A DNA stretch of 64,000 bases from Euclidia mi (GCA_944739405.2 OX123187.2:36250394-36314393); one strand, 5' to 3'; numbered from the stretch's first letter, positions 22,181-36,050 are shown. Translations and numbers: made by a program. The notes: a model not told the origin generated them from the letters alone.

Positions 22181-23103
22181 AATTGAGTAAATAAAACAAA
22201 GCTATTTAGTTGTAAAATTGTACGTTGCCCTTATTTATATAAACACAATATCAAATTAAACAACAATAACCTTGAGCAGGTCGAATAACGATTCGTTTAT
22301 GAACCGGAAACGTACACACGTGTTCAAACTGTAAATATTGTAATATAATTAAACAATTGAGATATTCAATCCTACATTATTTACTAAATATAAATTTGCA
22401 TGAGTTCTATTACACAAATACGTCTTTGATTACACCATCCCTATACATAAATATGTATGTATATGAAAAGCAAAAAAATATATATTTCAGTGAGGAAGAG
22501 CGTAAGTTCTGTGATATTGAATCCTACATTATTTGTATTAATATTAACTTATAAAATATACAGTTGGATGAGATCTATTACTCCCATACCACACCAGCAT
22601 CCAATATCCACATACAGGTGACTTTTACGCAGGTATATGAAATGCATAACAAACTATAATGATTTGAGTGAAAACCGCACTCAACTAAGTGCTGTAGCTC
22701 TATATCACCATCTTAAGCTTAAAGATTCAGAGACCTTTCTTTTTCAGATTTTCGTAGACCAAGATGAACCTTAGTGTCTAGCTTAGAACGCCTACGGCGT
22801 AGCACTCGCTACGATTTTCAACAGAATGCGGTTACTTAGCTTTCAGTCAGTATTCATGAAGTGCAATTGTTTTCATTTCATCTTATTATAATTTTAATTC
22901 AATGTGAAGCGTAAAATATTACAAATCTAAACAATATCACTAATAAATTAAAAATGAAATAAAATTAAAATATACGGAATAAATAAATTATTTTTATTTC
23001 ATAAGTTTGATACATCATAAATATAATTCTTAAATGTTATAAATAAATATTATGACGTAAATATTACAGCGCTACAATTTTATGTGGTGTTTGCTTCTTC
23101 GAT
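22181..23103. other. AT-rich DNA; a small CG-rich hairpin
   Basis: CGTAGC-actc-GCTACG at 22798-22813 is a perfect 6-bp stem within 'gcctacggcgtagcactcgctacg'. Nothing else has clear boundaries. Confidence 0.4.
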
Positions 23104-23163
23104 CTGCCATCTAGCGGCGAGCGGCAAAACCAACACAAGTTCGGTACCTTGACGCTAGATGGC
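23104..23163. promoter_or_regulatory. Pair of CTCF-like sites in opposite orientation
   Basis: GCCATCTAGCG at 23106-23116 is the exact reverse complement of CGCTAGATGGC at 23153-23163. On its strand the first site reads CCGCTAGATGGCAG, fitting 13 of 14 positions of the CCASYAGRKGGCRS consensus of CTCF. The second, ACGCTAGATGGCTG, fits 11 of 14. CTCF is an architectural zinc-finger protein conserved in insects. The arms could also be the ends of a small foldback, but the flanks outside the 11 bp do not pair. The motif match is seen; binding is inferred. Confidence 0.45.
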
Positions 23164-24430
23164 TGTGCCAGATTACATTGTATAAAATGCGGTAGTATTT
23201 ATTATAACAAGTCAAAGTGATTCATATTATAGTTAGTCATTTATACTATATATCTGTCCTAGTGTTTGTCTTCGTTTATAACAACAATTTCATACAATAT
23301 ATCGAACGTATAGAACATTGTATAACTAATAGATACCTATCTAGATTTCGACGTACCAAAGTATTAAAATAGCTTTTCATGACAATTTATTTTTTAATTT
23401 TGCTAATGTTTAATTTAAGAATGACGAGTTATGTCCCATATTCTCTTCCTGGAGCTAGACATAGAATTTTCAATTGAAATTTATTGTTAGTCGAAAGTAA
23501 AACATTCGAAGAATCGTCCTATGCTAGGATCGGTGCTAAGGAGTTGAGCGAATGATGACTAATTATTTTTGGGCAGTTTGCCAGGCGGCAGAGCGAAACG
23601 CGAATATAGGGCGACAGCGTTGCTGCTCCTTACAAAACACCTCCCAAAGGTTACAGTGCGAATGTGCGCCGCTCATGACAACTAATAAAATAATTATGAC
23701 TATGCTGTCATGATACTTAAATATTCAATCCAACAAATGTTTATGTTCTTTGATTATGAAACGTCCTTATTGTGTTGACGATGACATAAACAATTAAATG
23801 TTTTTATTGTTTACGAGATCGAAGAATTTACAAGCTTTTAGGAGCATAATAAGCACACGATCTCGAGTAGTTTTTATAATGCATCGTAGGAATAGCAATA
23901 AAAAAATATATATACCTATTAAGTAAGTATTGTAATATTTTACAACATAACCGCTTTTATAATACCATTTCTATCAGGCTGTGGAATAATTAATAATAAG
24001 TATTAGTATAAGAGAAGGACTCAGATCTCTTATTCACATTCTATTTCATGTCGGCCATTTTCTATGCCGAACAATATGGAACACCTAGAATAGACGATCA
24101 TTCTGTTAAGTTTCAATTTCAGAAATGCTGCGAGGAAAATCCAAACATATATGTAGTTATTTATTATTTTTATGCTTAAACGAAATACTCTGCCTACGTT
24201 GATGATATGGGGTGACATCACAAAGTACGAAAGCCAGAAACGAACGACTTGTTAAGCTTCGTTTCGAAACTTGAACACATACAATATATAACGAACAAGA
24301 TTTCAGCACCTGATACTTTCCTCGCGCGTTATCGCGTTTCAGGATCGACGATCTATCAAGATAACCCAATTTCTATGGGAACTGTGTGTTCCTCGTACAA
24401 ACACTGAAATTGTGAAGTGAAATATTGCTT
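23164..24430. other. AT-rich DNA without recognised features
   Basis: A GC-richer patch around 23575-23670 has no repeat ends. The word 'gtagttatttattatttttatgcttaaacgaaata' occurs here (about 24153-24187) and again at about 25416-25450, a direct repeat of some 35 bases that may mark a low-copy repeat. Confidence 0.45.
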
Positions 24431-24610
24431 AACTATTATGAACGTTAAAGTTTGTGAGAAGGAGTGGATGGATGGATTTTTGGCACTCTTTCACGTAAGA
24501 ACTACTAAACCGATTTCGATGAATGTTTGTAGTAATATAGCTCATAGATCAAAGTTTCTTTGGTCCCGATAATCTACACCAATTCGGGCGGAGGCGCGGG
24601 CAAGAGCTAG
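24431..24610 (+). mobile_element. Helitron-type repeat ending in CTAG|T
   Basis: The copy runs from 'attatgaacgttaaagtttgtg' through 'ggatggatggatttttggcactctttcacg', 'actactaaaccgatttcgatgaa' and 'ggcggaggcgcgggcaagagCTAG' at 24607-24610, followed by a host T. The family and its 'cgcgggcaa..agctagt' 3' end are common in Lepidoptera. The 5' TC is not sharp. The fragment at 2931-3018 belongs to the same family. Confidence 0.65.
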
Positions 24611-27600
24611 TGTTCTATTAAGTTGGTAGTAACAAACAACCATGCGTCAACCATCGAACGTTCCGCTCTATGGACTTAGAAACGGCCTTCCTATTTTTTC
24701 ACGCGGAATTAATACAGTTTGTAAATAATACGGTTCATGATTTTAGGAGCATCCCCTTAACCTCGATCGGATTTAGTTGGCAATGAACGATCACGGAGAA
24801 TTCGGGCAAATAAAACTTTAATAGTAACTATTAATGTAGGCGTTGTCATAAAAAGATCTAAAACTATAAAGTAAGCATTTTTTTGTAGAAGTTGGCCTTT
24901 TTGTATTATATTCTGAAATTGATTTCAAGGTAAAGTTTATTTACCTAGGTATGTATAATTCTCTTTAGGCACATGTATTCAAATGCCATTTTCGAGATTA
25001 GAGCATTTAAAAACCGCAAGTTCTTCAAACTTTCGCGTATCGCGATCAGAAGAAATTACGGAGTTTTTATGTGTCCACAAATCGCACTCTTTTGGTAAAA
25101 TGTCAAGAATAATGGTCTTATTCGGGAAAGATTTAGAGCTCGGAGATTGCAGATAATGACAACAAGCATGTTAAATTATAATTCCGACGACATTTGAGAC
25201 GTGCTACTCAAAAATACATGCGACACATACTTCATTTTTCATACGCCGCTGCGCCGTGCGCTCTAATATTATTTCCTTATGCTCAACTCATAAAATGCTG
25301 TTCGTACGATAGGTACATATTTTAAACCGTATGAATTTGGAATATTTGTTTATTTCTTATAAATTACTCAGATAAAGTTGTTTGGCTGTGAGACGTAAAG
25401 TACATATATTATTATATAGTTATTTATTATTTTTATGCTTAAACGAAATAAAATAAATATTCGTCGTGTTTATTCAGTATGCCCATAATGGGCAATGGTA
25501 AATTATAAAACTTTCAGGGTAAAAGAAAATGTGGCGACCTCATAACGGTCAAAGGTTGAATCAATCCTTATGGAAAGTTCCATCAACGTCATAAGTTTTC
25601 AGTTTAGACTGTGCGTTGCCTACAGTCATTGTATGAAAATAATAATAGAATGCGCTTCTACCATTTTCGGTGGCAGATTAATTTCATTCGTTATTCGCTT
25701 GAAACATTTACATTCCCGATTAAGAGTCAGGCAGATGTTTATTTAGCCAAGTCGTGACAGTAATGTTTCAGACACGATTTAGTCCTATTAATCTTGATTG
25801 AAATATCACTGCTATGTTATTGTCTACCGACACGATGCACAACTTTGTAGTGCTATACAAATTTTCCTGGCAGATAAAACCGAATAGGATTTGACACAAA
25901 GAAAGACTAAATATGTATGACACCATATTTAGTTTTAAATTTACACTTATTATACTATTTATCAACGAGGGAGGGGGGAGAGGAGGGAGTGGAATTGTTA
26001 GCATACATGTCAAACTGAAAAAGGCTTTTCCAGTAGGCCATCAAATTTTAAAGAACTGCAAACTCTAACTTAGTTTGCAGTACTACTTTGTACTACTATA
26101 TAAATTTTCTACTAAACACAAGATTTTGCTCGACCCGGAAATCAAAATATAAACTGCTAATTTAGCCATAGCGCTTACGTCATTTAGTCATAGGTACACG
26201 AACAAAATACGAAAATGACGGAGCATCTTTCTTAAAAATTCTTCCTAAACAGAAAACAGGCAAACCAAGAGAGCAAAAACTAGTACAGCCGCAGAAACAA
26301 TCACGCGCAATAACTTGATACATACGATGGTATATTATTAAAATTTGGGCTACGCTATTGAGGGTACTCGAGTTCACAGCGGGTTCTAGGCCAGACTGTC
26401 GCAACAGCAAGTTCGGACTTATCGTTATCAAGATAGGTATTTTGTATATCAAGTGCGCATTATACCGCTCACCCAATTCCTGAAGATACAGTGTAACCTC
26501 CTTACACGACCTACTTGGTGAAACACCTTTTTCCTACTGTAATCACTTGTTATAACTCATGCTTTCTTTTCCGCCGATTCATACTTACTTTGACATTTTT
26601 AAACCCGCCATTTTGTTTGATTGTTTTCTTTTTTGTTCTGTTTATCTGTAGCAGTGACGTGTTAAGTTCCGTATGGCTTCATGTTGGAACTTTGTTGGAT
26701 TTTAGGTAAATCGCGTGAACTCAAGTTTAGCATTAGCTAAAATTTATTTATATTTATGTTATTTTAATTATAGTCATAAAATAATATAATTATTGTAGTA
26801 AATCATATTTCGTTTAAAAAAGAGCTATAATATTAACATAAACTTTTATGGTGATGTTTTATACGGCCATTCGACGCTAGTTATTTCAAATTTGAGACGT
26901 TATAATCTCGTCCAAATCGCTCGCGCCCCTGACACACTTAAGCCCCACGTATTTGCTGTCTCCAACATTTTTACATGTGCTTTCATACCAACAATATAAA
27001 TTAGCAAAGTCAGTTTAACTGTTTTATTAACACCAGTAGTCAACCCTAGAGCACGTAATAGAAATAGAAAAGTTGTATATGTGTGCGTGAATTGCACTTG
27101 TAGTGTTGTTATGTGTGCAATAAATACTTTATGTATCCATCTCTTTCCTTCTCGACATTTCACTGATAGCTATGGCCTTGTCTAGTCGCATCTAATGCTG
27201 GCATTAGTCTGTTCACATCGAGCGAGCTACTCGCCCAAGTACTCGCACATAATATTTTAATTGTTTAGATTAAATGAGTCGTAAATGACGACATGACGCA
27301 CTCCAATTAATACCAATTTAGTAGGTTACACAGCGTGTTTGTGTTAAAAATGTTGTATAAACAGATGTTGAGCTAAAATAAATTTTACGGTCATTGGCAT
27401 GGTTTTTAAGTCTACACAGATACAGTTATACTTTTATGGAGTACTTTATTTAAATTTATTTTCATTTGTTTCAGGTGAGTTTGACTTATTGATTCGCTGT
27501 ATTGGGATAGACAACAAAGAGGTTTGTGTAATGTACCAGTAAAGATAAGCTATTTTTTATACATGGACATTGTAAAGAACAAAGAAAATGTCTGATATTA

Positions 27601-28290
27601 ATAGGTACACAATCAAGTAGTAACAGTATGGTAATTGTTAATCTACAACATCAGACACCGCTCTTTATTACCTAACTATCATTGCACGTTGATTGAAATT
27701 AGGTCACGAAGTTTCTGCCGAGCAAATCACGCTTTATTGATTTGTATGTTCAGGTTACTGTGAGCACTATGAAACCAGTACTCACCTAGGCTACTTGTGC
27801 AAGTGCACTAGCTCATCAAACGCTCCTAATGTCCCTGTAGCGAGTGTTGACTGAGCCGGAGTGTTGACCGGTATGTAGGTTACACCGCGCGAACCGGCGA
27901 GCGCGCCCCTCACCGCTCACCCGCCCCGCACACCACGCAACTACTTCTATGATCCGTGCACTTTTCAACCAGAAAATGTCAAATGCATACTCCAGGGGGA
28001 GTACTGATATACTTTTGCGCAGGTACTCTCAGAAATAGGTTAACAGGAAAACCCTTTTATCGTATCCTTCTGAAGTAAACTGTTTACCTAGAACTATAAA
28101 AACCTAGCCTATTATATAATTAATGAAGCAAGCAAACCTCTGGTGGATAATCAATACTGCAACGATAACGATCCGCGCAGGAATATGATTCCATTTTTGA
28201 AATGTCAAAGTGCATTGGTAGTTGCATAGGCTAGGCAGAGTAGGTAGCGACTAGCAACCGTCGAGTCGCTACTATAGTTAGGAATTTGGG
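24611..28290. other. AT-rich DNA with a polypurine tract and one GC-rich patch
   Basis: A polypurine run (gaggggaggggggagaggaggg-like) lies at 25969-25991. The open frame at 26180-26476 (minus, 98 codons) shows no recognised domain. At 27860-27960 a GC-rich patch reads 'ccgcgcgaaccggcgagcgcgcccctcaccgctcacccgccccgc', possibly a regulatory block. No gene is supported. Confidence 0.4.
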
Positions 28291-31200
28291 CTCAGGACCG
28301 TAGAGTGGCGGCAATGTGCCACCGACCAATTCTATTATTGGACGTGGGCCTATGTATTATATTTATATCAACCGCTACCCGTGGTCACTGGGGCAAGTTC
28401 GCTCGCTTCTTTAAACTCGCAATAAAAATCGGACAAGTTCGAGCTCGAGACCGTGGCCTGTGTAAACACTCCATATTTTTTGCCAATTTTCTCATTCAGC
28501 GTGAGATAAAAATGTTAAAGACTTTACATTAACATTTGAATTGACTGCACTCTTAGCAATTGATTGGCTTTGCTGGACCTTGAAAATCAGTAGCTAGTAT
28601 AAAATGAGTTGCTTGCCAGCGGATATTAAACTTTAGACATGATAAATATGTAATATTTTTACGTATCTATGAAGCATATTCAACGAGTTTATCATCTCAA
28701 GGCGACGCGTATAGAACAACGATAAGTACAACGATCAAATTAGGAGATCGACAACCGGCCGTGACTCTATTTACAACTCTACCCCAGTCTAAGCGCTGAA
28801 GGATTTTTGCGATAAGATGACACCAAATTCACATTCATCGTCCATTGTATTAATGCGGTAACAGTGCTATTCTGTTTACCTATATTTTAAATGAGACTTT
28901 ATGACACACATCAGAATCAGTAGTCAAGGCCAGCACACAATGTGATCGCGACTAAAAGTACGAATGATCGCGCGGTGCCGTGCGCGGTGAGCTCTGTGGC
29001 GGTGAGTGTGTGAGTTAATATGTTCTGTCCTATATTCCGAACGTCCATTTGGTCCCGCCGCCGTCGAATGCATTTTAGTGAAAGTGCGCTTACTGCACCA
29101 GCCAAGGTTTTAACACCTGCATTGGACGCAACTACTCATACATTCTCATTACGAGCTGTTTCAAAGAAGCATGAGATGAAAATGTCGTATGCATTTTCCT
29201 TTTTTAAACGTAAACGACGTAGAATGAAGTGAAAACAATATAATCAACAAGCATTATGCACAGCATTGTACGTCAAATATAGCTCTTGTGACGTAGAACC
29301 ACATTTTTCACACTTCTCAAGCTTTTTATAATAGTGGCGAGTAATTAAAATCAAAACTTCGCCATAAAACATTAAATCAAAAGGTAATTTGTGATGTCTG
29401 GCCGTCCGCCAAATACGGCGAGACTTCAGTCAAACGATTTACAAAACTGCGTACAATGATCTCTCCTCATTACTATAAATTACCGCTACGAAGTGAAAAC
29501 AAAGACTCACTTTCTAAAGTGCAAGCGAAATGTGGTTCAGTTGCGTATCTCGTTCGCGCTCCATAGATCATCTTAGAAGAACATTAACGAATGCGGACGT
29601 TTCGCAATCGCCAGCGCGGCCGATGCGAGCACACTTACTCGCCTCATACACGAGTCTCGACTCAGATCGAACTCAATTAGAACCGCACTCGTGTTTTACT
29701 GATTCACTACTCATGTTAGAGCTGAAGCGCACTGCTAAATAAATGGTAGGTTTTTACATGTTGTCACGAACTCAATTATCATAAGCCATAAGATATTACC
29801 TGTACAGCTATACCTACCGCCAGTCTCTTCCTACATCTTGACAAGCCCCCGGGCAATTAAAGCTGAAACGGAGTCCAACTGAGTGAAACATCAACTCTTC
29901 AATAAAGTACAACTAATATTGCTTTAGTTTCAAACTGTTTCAATATACATTTATATTGTAATAGAGAGATAAACAATAAAATTAGAAATGCTTTACGCAT
30001 TGCGAATTTAGAGTGGTCCTATTGCATTCCCGAAGGTTGTGCGTAATAGGTTGAATAACTCGGTTAAACACCACCAGTCTACAATAAAATTGTACTCCAA
30101 CTCGCTCGTATACCCTATACTTTAGTCTTTACTAAATTGTTGAATTACAAAGCGGCCGCTTACTTTTGAGCGAACTGATTTTATCTAAAACTTTACAAGA
30201 TGCCTATCTAGGCAATATGATTTATCTCCAGCGACAACTTAAAGGTCGAGTATTACTTACAATACTGAAGACAATGTGACTAATCTTTGAGTAATTAAGC
30301 ACACGCTTTATGCTGCCAAATAGGCAGTGCCTATATTGTGAATATATAGCCAATGAACACAGTATGAAGACAACTGCGTCTTTATTTTTTGGCATATTAT
30401 TATTTCTGGATTAAACAGGATAATTTAGATCGACGAAATGTATTATTTTATGAATGTACGTTATTGGCTCGTCGCTTCATAGAAGCATCCCGATTGGTTG
30501 TTTGAAATTAACTTGCGGGATGATAATTGGCTGCGTCGGCTTGCGTTCGCGCAGTTTTCATTACGTTGTAAGGCCACGTTACGATGAGGTCAGGTCACAG
30601 ACCTTAATGCATATTGCACTTGCTGAGTAATTGAAATGTTTTATTAGCTAAAAATGTGTAATTATTTGCAGCAGAATGCAGATTTGCTTCGTGTTGCACA
30701 ATTGTGTTTGTAAGGATCACGATTGCGTCGTGCACTGAAGGTCGCCGGTATACTAGGTCGATAGTGGTGTAACATTGGAACAGGGCTTGACCTTGCATTA
30801 ATTGTATTTGAATTTTGCTGTATGCAGATTTGAAGGGTGACATCACGATTTAGTAGGACACACACACAATTACATGTGCAAGTTGAACAAATACATACTT
30901 ATTTTATGCCAGATTTTTTCAAATTATGAGTTCTCAAAGGCAGTGTAACGAAAAGAAACAAAATTTTAGCACTGCATTGTATGCTAACATAATATCAATT
31001 ATTACAATTTAGCTTCGTGTTATAAATGTGCATTTAATCGCGATATGCTCACTACCATGGTGCAGAAATATAAAGTTTACAAAAAAGAAATTTCCGAAGT
31101 ATGTAGGTACAACGTAGTTGCGTGTTTACCTATTTTTTGTGTTTGAGTTTCACAATGTCTATTCATCAGTGTTATATTTTTTGTTCGACACGGTGAAATA

Positions 31201-32299
31201 TTTCAACGAAGCATACAAAAAAAGAATAAGTCTCTCTGAGAATCTGAGAAAGTGTTCTCAACTATCCTAAAACATTTCTTAGAAAATTTGTGAGAAAGAA
31301 ATCGTTAAAGTGTCTTTTGGTCTAGCAGAACTCAAACATGTGAATAATCCAGAGCTTGTTTTGTTTTATTTTCGTTGACACACATTCATTAGGAAGAGGA
31401 TCTGATATTTAAGTGCTCAAACGACATAGATCTTGATTCTTGAACCTCTGTTCTTAGAAGTCATTTTTGTGTTGGCACTATATGCGTCCGGAGTTTAAAA
31501 CGTTGATTGGTCTAATACATAAGAGGTAGCTGGATTAAGGACTATTTGAAGGGCTTATATTAGTCGTATCTTTTCAGTGAACTTGATTTTTGTTAATGAT
31601 ATTGACTATGATATGAATAGTAACAAACAAGCGTTAAATATTTAAACTTTTAAATATGCCATTGTTACATTCGTTGTAAATCACAGTGAAAAATTGTTTT
31701 ATTCAATCATCTTACAAAATCTATCGCCATTCGTAGCTGTTGCTTTTTATAGTACTTGCTCTAAAATTGGTGCCTATTGAAAAGGACCAAACCCCTATTT
31801 TTCTCCCTTCGTGATCTCCAAATGTCGTGTTACCAGTTTTAGTATTTTAGACACTGCCATGATGTCAGTCAGGACATGATGTATCTTTCTATATATCCAG
31901 AAAACAACTACTAGCTGTAGCATCCACTCTTTCACTTCTAGTTAGCAAATTCCACCACTGGCAAACTTCTATAAGCCACATCCACTTACCACCGCGGCAG
32001 TTGCTGCCACAACCGCTATGCACTTACATTTGGGGCACAGCCCGCGGTCGGCGGCCGGCCTAGTTTCACGATAGGAATAGGCGCCGCCCCCGCTTCTCGC
32101 CCTACCAGCCAACTACTGCTAGTTAAAGGACACATATAAGCTTTTCATGCTCCGTGCTCTTTCAAACGCCTTTTATAAAACGTAAACGTTCAACGTCTGA
32201 CGCTTTTGATTTACGCTTTATAGGTCACAAGGAGAATGTATGTCGGTACTTGTAGTTAAACTGTCTATTATTGAGTATGAAAAGTGAATATTACTCACT
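28291..32299. other. AT-rich DNA; three GC-richer patches, no supported gene
   Basis: The stretch at 28290-28470 includes 'aaaaatcggacaagttcgagctcgag', a distant echo of the head of the element at 7186. GC-richer patches lie at 28975-29070 and 32035-32110 ('cccgcggtcggcggccggcc'). Open frames at 29020-29232 and 29530-29742 have Ser/Arg-rich translations without domains. Confidence 0.4.
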
Positions 32300-32420
32300 C
32301 GTTGATGGCGCAATGGCTGTAGTAGTCACTTAGCACCTATGATTCATATGAATGTTGCAGATTCCATTCCCGTACAAGATAACATTTTAAATGCTCAAAA
32401 CTATTTGTTCTGACTAGGTG
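32300..32420 (+). mobile_element. tRNA-derived SINE head
   Basis: TGGCGCAATGG at 32306-32316 fits an RNA polymerase III box A, and GATTCCATTCC at 32360-32370 fits a weak box B at about the spacing found in tRNAs. Downstream sequence has no clear tail, so the copy is truncated or old. Confidence 0.5.
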
Positions 32421-33829
32421 TTCTCTATCGTCGTTCTTTGAAACAAGTACTTTGAATCTTAATAAAATGCGTTCATTGTGTTAAAAATACATAATGTCCA
32501 ATAATATCATGTTGTCTTTCTTAACTCTTAACTTAAGGGTCTTTGAAACAACTTAAAAGTGTTTCAGTCAATTCATGACCGTTTCACGCCTATAAATGCA
32601 ACAACGACTCAAGAATTCCGAAGTAGAAGGATCTCTATTAAAGACCAGAAACCTTTACTTACAATATGGCAGAGAATCAGCATTACGTAATGCAGTTTAA
32701 TTTTGTCAGATTGATCGTTTTCGTTTTACTTAACCGCATAATCGGGAAGTATAAAATATCAACGCACATACTTATTTGTATTTCCATTTTATCTCTTCTA
32801 TATCGGGTTTACAAAACAATAAGTTCAATGATTTCATATAAAAATGGTGCAGGAAGTTTCTTATGTAATAATTTTACTTTCTTTATATTATATGGTGTTA
32901 ACAAACTTTTCCCACCAACTCTGCTCTGCAAATAAATATAAAAATTCGTTTTTCTTTCGCATAATAATAACGCCTCAATGCACCATTTATAGGTGTTTTC
33001 TGAATAATAAAACGATGTCTCAAACGAACCCCGTAAACGTGATGGATAGTTGGTTATGACTAGAAATACGTGATGGTATAACAGTGTTGGCGATTAACAC
33101 GTATGACGAAATTATAGTTATACCACAGTCTAATACTCCAGTCTCTATACTGTGGTAGGTAATACTACAAAAAGTACAAGCACAAGAACATGCTCCCGTA
33201 CTTCCACCCAGTGACAGCACTAGGGCTGTGCTAGCGGTGCCCAGGCATAGAGCGCAGATCCTGGAATGGCGCAAAATTACTCCAATTATAACATACCTAT
33301 GTATCTACTTATAACATTTACATAATAAGCTAGTTACGGCACTGCTTCCACCTAAATATAAATTTGACCAGGTTTTCTTAATTTACCAAGCACGATTAGG
33401 CACCCTCCGCCGAAACAGCTTCACACGTAGCTCCTGCCATTAGAAGTGTCAGATCATTGGCGCGGATAATGGGTGTTACGACTATCCTTGCTACCTGTGA
33501 CCACTGCGAAAATCGGATGGAACTAGGTTACCACAGAAATTAACGTTTACTGTTCTTTTGGCGTTTAAATAGGTCCTGATGGGGTAGGTATTAGACGATG
33601 GTGTAATGTACCTACACATACTTTGCCTACTATTTGCCTTTTATTTTTCTAAAGCTGGAGAGCAGTGGGAGTGCTTACGATCCGTAAAGCAACCGGCTGG
33701 ATGTAATCGAGTTGTACTATTATCGAACTGCCCCGCGTGAGCACGAAACTTCAAGCTGTCGAGCTCAAAAAAACATAAGGGGTGCTTTCGAGCAGTGTCC
33801 CTGACTCAAGGTCACGTTGCACTTCCCAA
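32421..33829. other. AT-rich DNA without supported genes
   Basis: The open frames at 32666-33059 (plus) and 33020-33274 (minus) are hydrophobic, AT-driven or Cys/Ser-rich with no recognised domain. The stretch 33380-33760 is GC-richer and may be an upstream part of the repeat that starts at 33830. Confidence 0.4.
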
Positions 33830-34072
33830 AGGTGTGAGAGCTGAGGGTCGCTTGCCAACCAGTTCTGACTAAGTCAACGAAGCCACCTTCTCAAGCAAGT
33901 TTTATCCGGTATTGAGGGCAACTATAGACCAGGACCGATGGAAACTAGTCATTAACAGATATAAAAATGGTGGTGATCACGATCCTCAAAAATGAGGGAC
34001 TGACTGAAGAAGATGGCAAGAACATGTTTAAACAAGCTGTATTTGGAAGTGCATTAAAGTAGTTTGAGTAAC
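33830..34072 (+). repeat. Interspersed repeat, copy A of an inverted pair
   Basis: This copy matches the reverse complement of 35828-36050: both contain 'gagggcaactatagaccagga', 'actagtcattaacagatataaaa', 'ggtgatcacgatcctcaaaaatgagggactgactgaagaa' and 'aagtgcattaaagtagtttgagtaac'. Copy A has a 17-bp segment ('tttaaacaagctgtatt') between 'gaacatg' and 'tggaagtg' that copy B lacks. The class of the element is unknown to me. A short open frame (TEEDGKNMFKQAVFGSALK then stop) lies at its end. Confidence 0.65.
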
Positions 34073-35827
34073 GGCTTCTGGCCACTCGCGTCATACAACA
34101 TGACATATTTATGTTATCCTTTGATTTTTATTAGCTATTGTTTTTATTAAAAAACAAGTTCAATTTATTTGTAAAGGGTTTTTGCACTTTGAAGATGCAT
34201 TATATAAAGCATGTTATATGTGTTTAAGATGCTTTTGATATTACCATAAATACATACAAACAATGATATATAAATCATACATATAAAATATCATCACAGA
34301 GCCTGAACTACATCAAAGGTAGTGGGTTTCTTGTATGAAGTAGACACCCACTAATGAAGGATTTCTTTTTATATTGCCCCCTAAATGGGATAAAATAAGG
34401 GTTTAAATATTTAGGTCTACACTATGTAAATGTGGGTAACATCTAGTAATATTATAATGTCACTGCGGGGTAAATATTTATAACAGACATTTACACAGGA
34501 AATTAGTTTTCGTGATAGACAGCTATCAAATATAATTAGGTATTAGATTATTTTGGGTGATTTAAAAGGAAAATCGATTAAAGTTAATAAGCAGTGGATA
34601 ACGTGAGTTGTTGTGCGCAAGAGTGCATTGCATCACGAGGTACGGAGCTAATGTGCGTGCGCGAGGTTCAGCCGATACCACCGCAGTATAGGGTTGCATG
34701 TTGCACCATTTATATCATACAATACTACCCCGACTAAAACGGATCTAAGCTCTGAGGCGAAAGAATTGAATAGGATTGTGACGACGCTACCATGAAGATG
34801 TATACAGTAACGCTTATGTCTAAGGCTAGCTGAAGACATGAGAACAAAAAAATATATGGGTTAGTAACCACTAAACCAGTAGAAGCGATATTAGACTCTG
34901 GGCGTAGTTAGTTACAAGCTACCGTTTTATTTTTAACAAATATTATTTTTCGAAAACCACAATATTAAGGGAACTCTTGTCCCGAGTAAGACACTTATCT
35001 AAGTGCTCTTTAAAGAAGAGGCTTCTGAACTGCTACAACGTTTATGCGCATGTGCGCTAGCCTCGCGGCGAATCTCCTAGCTTATATACGCCATACCCGC
35101 ATCGCATGATGTAGTCCTCTCGTTTAGTCAGCGCCATTTTTCGTAACAGAAAATTCTTTGCTCAGCAGCTCGCCATAGACTTGAATAGTCTGCGATAAAC
35201 TGTCAAAAAAAATAAACCAACTGAAAAGCGGTGTCAGTTCACACAAGCAATCATACGCCCATTATTATTTTTTATGTCGGAAAAGTAGGTAGATTTAACG
35301 CAGGAATAATATACCATAGCAATTTTTTCTAGGTATTTACTCACCTATCCTCACTAACTTGAATAATTTTACAGGCAAACATGATCTTGGTGAGGTTTTC
35401 CATACATTTTGATACGTGACGATTCAGCTCATTTATGTCCAGAGTTAGTGCTATTCTAACAAGTAACCTGTCTTATTAATATACTGCAAGGAATGATTCG
35501 GCCATAAGATATATGTATTAAGAAAATAAGGCTAAAAAGGCGTGCTCTGATTTTTAAGAACGACTGATAATGGATCTTATGACCGAAAATGGTAAAATAG
35601 CCTTCACATTTTCTTTAGAGAGAGTGCTAACATGGTACAGCAAACTCTGTATTAAAAACTGACATTAAGAACGCACAATTCTTCGCAAACTCTGGGACGC
35701 TAAAACAAATACTAGTATTTACCATCAAATGAAGCAAATGTTTGTCCACCATCCATTTATTAACTGCGGGTTAAAATGTTACATCACCTTTACCAGCGCG
35801 CAGTGATATGGGTTCGATCTCTAGTTT
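34073..35827. other. AT-rich DNA between two inverted repeat copies
   Basis: No gene. The bases just before copy B carry TGGGTTCGATCTCTAG at about 35810-35826, a box-B-like word that suggests another tRNA-derived fragment. Confidence 0.4.
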
Positions 35828-36050
35828 GTTACTCAAACTACTTTAATGCACTTCCATGTTCTTGCTATATTCTTCAGTCAGTCCCTCATTTTTGAGGATC
35901 GTGATCACCAATTTTATATCTGTTAATGACTAGTGTTCATTGGTCCTGGTCTATAGTTGCCCTCACTGTCAGCTAAAACTTGCTTAAGGAGGTGGCTTCT
36001 TCGACTTGGTCAGAGCACCTTGTTGGCGAGCAACCCTGAGCTCTCCTGCC
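35828..36050 (-). repeat. Interspersed repeat, copy B of an inverted pair
   Basis: Inverted counterpart of 33830-34072, about 80-85 percent alike by eye, with the outer boundary next to 'ctagtttgtt'. The two copies could pair in RNA or cruciform DNA over more than 200 bp. Confidence 0.65.
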
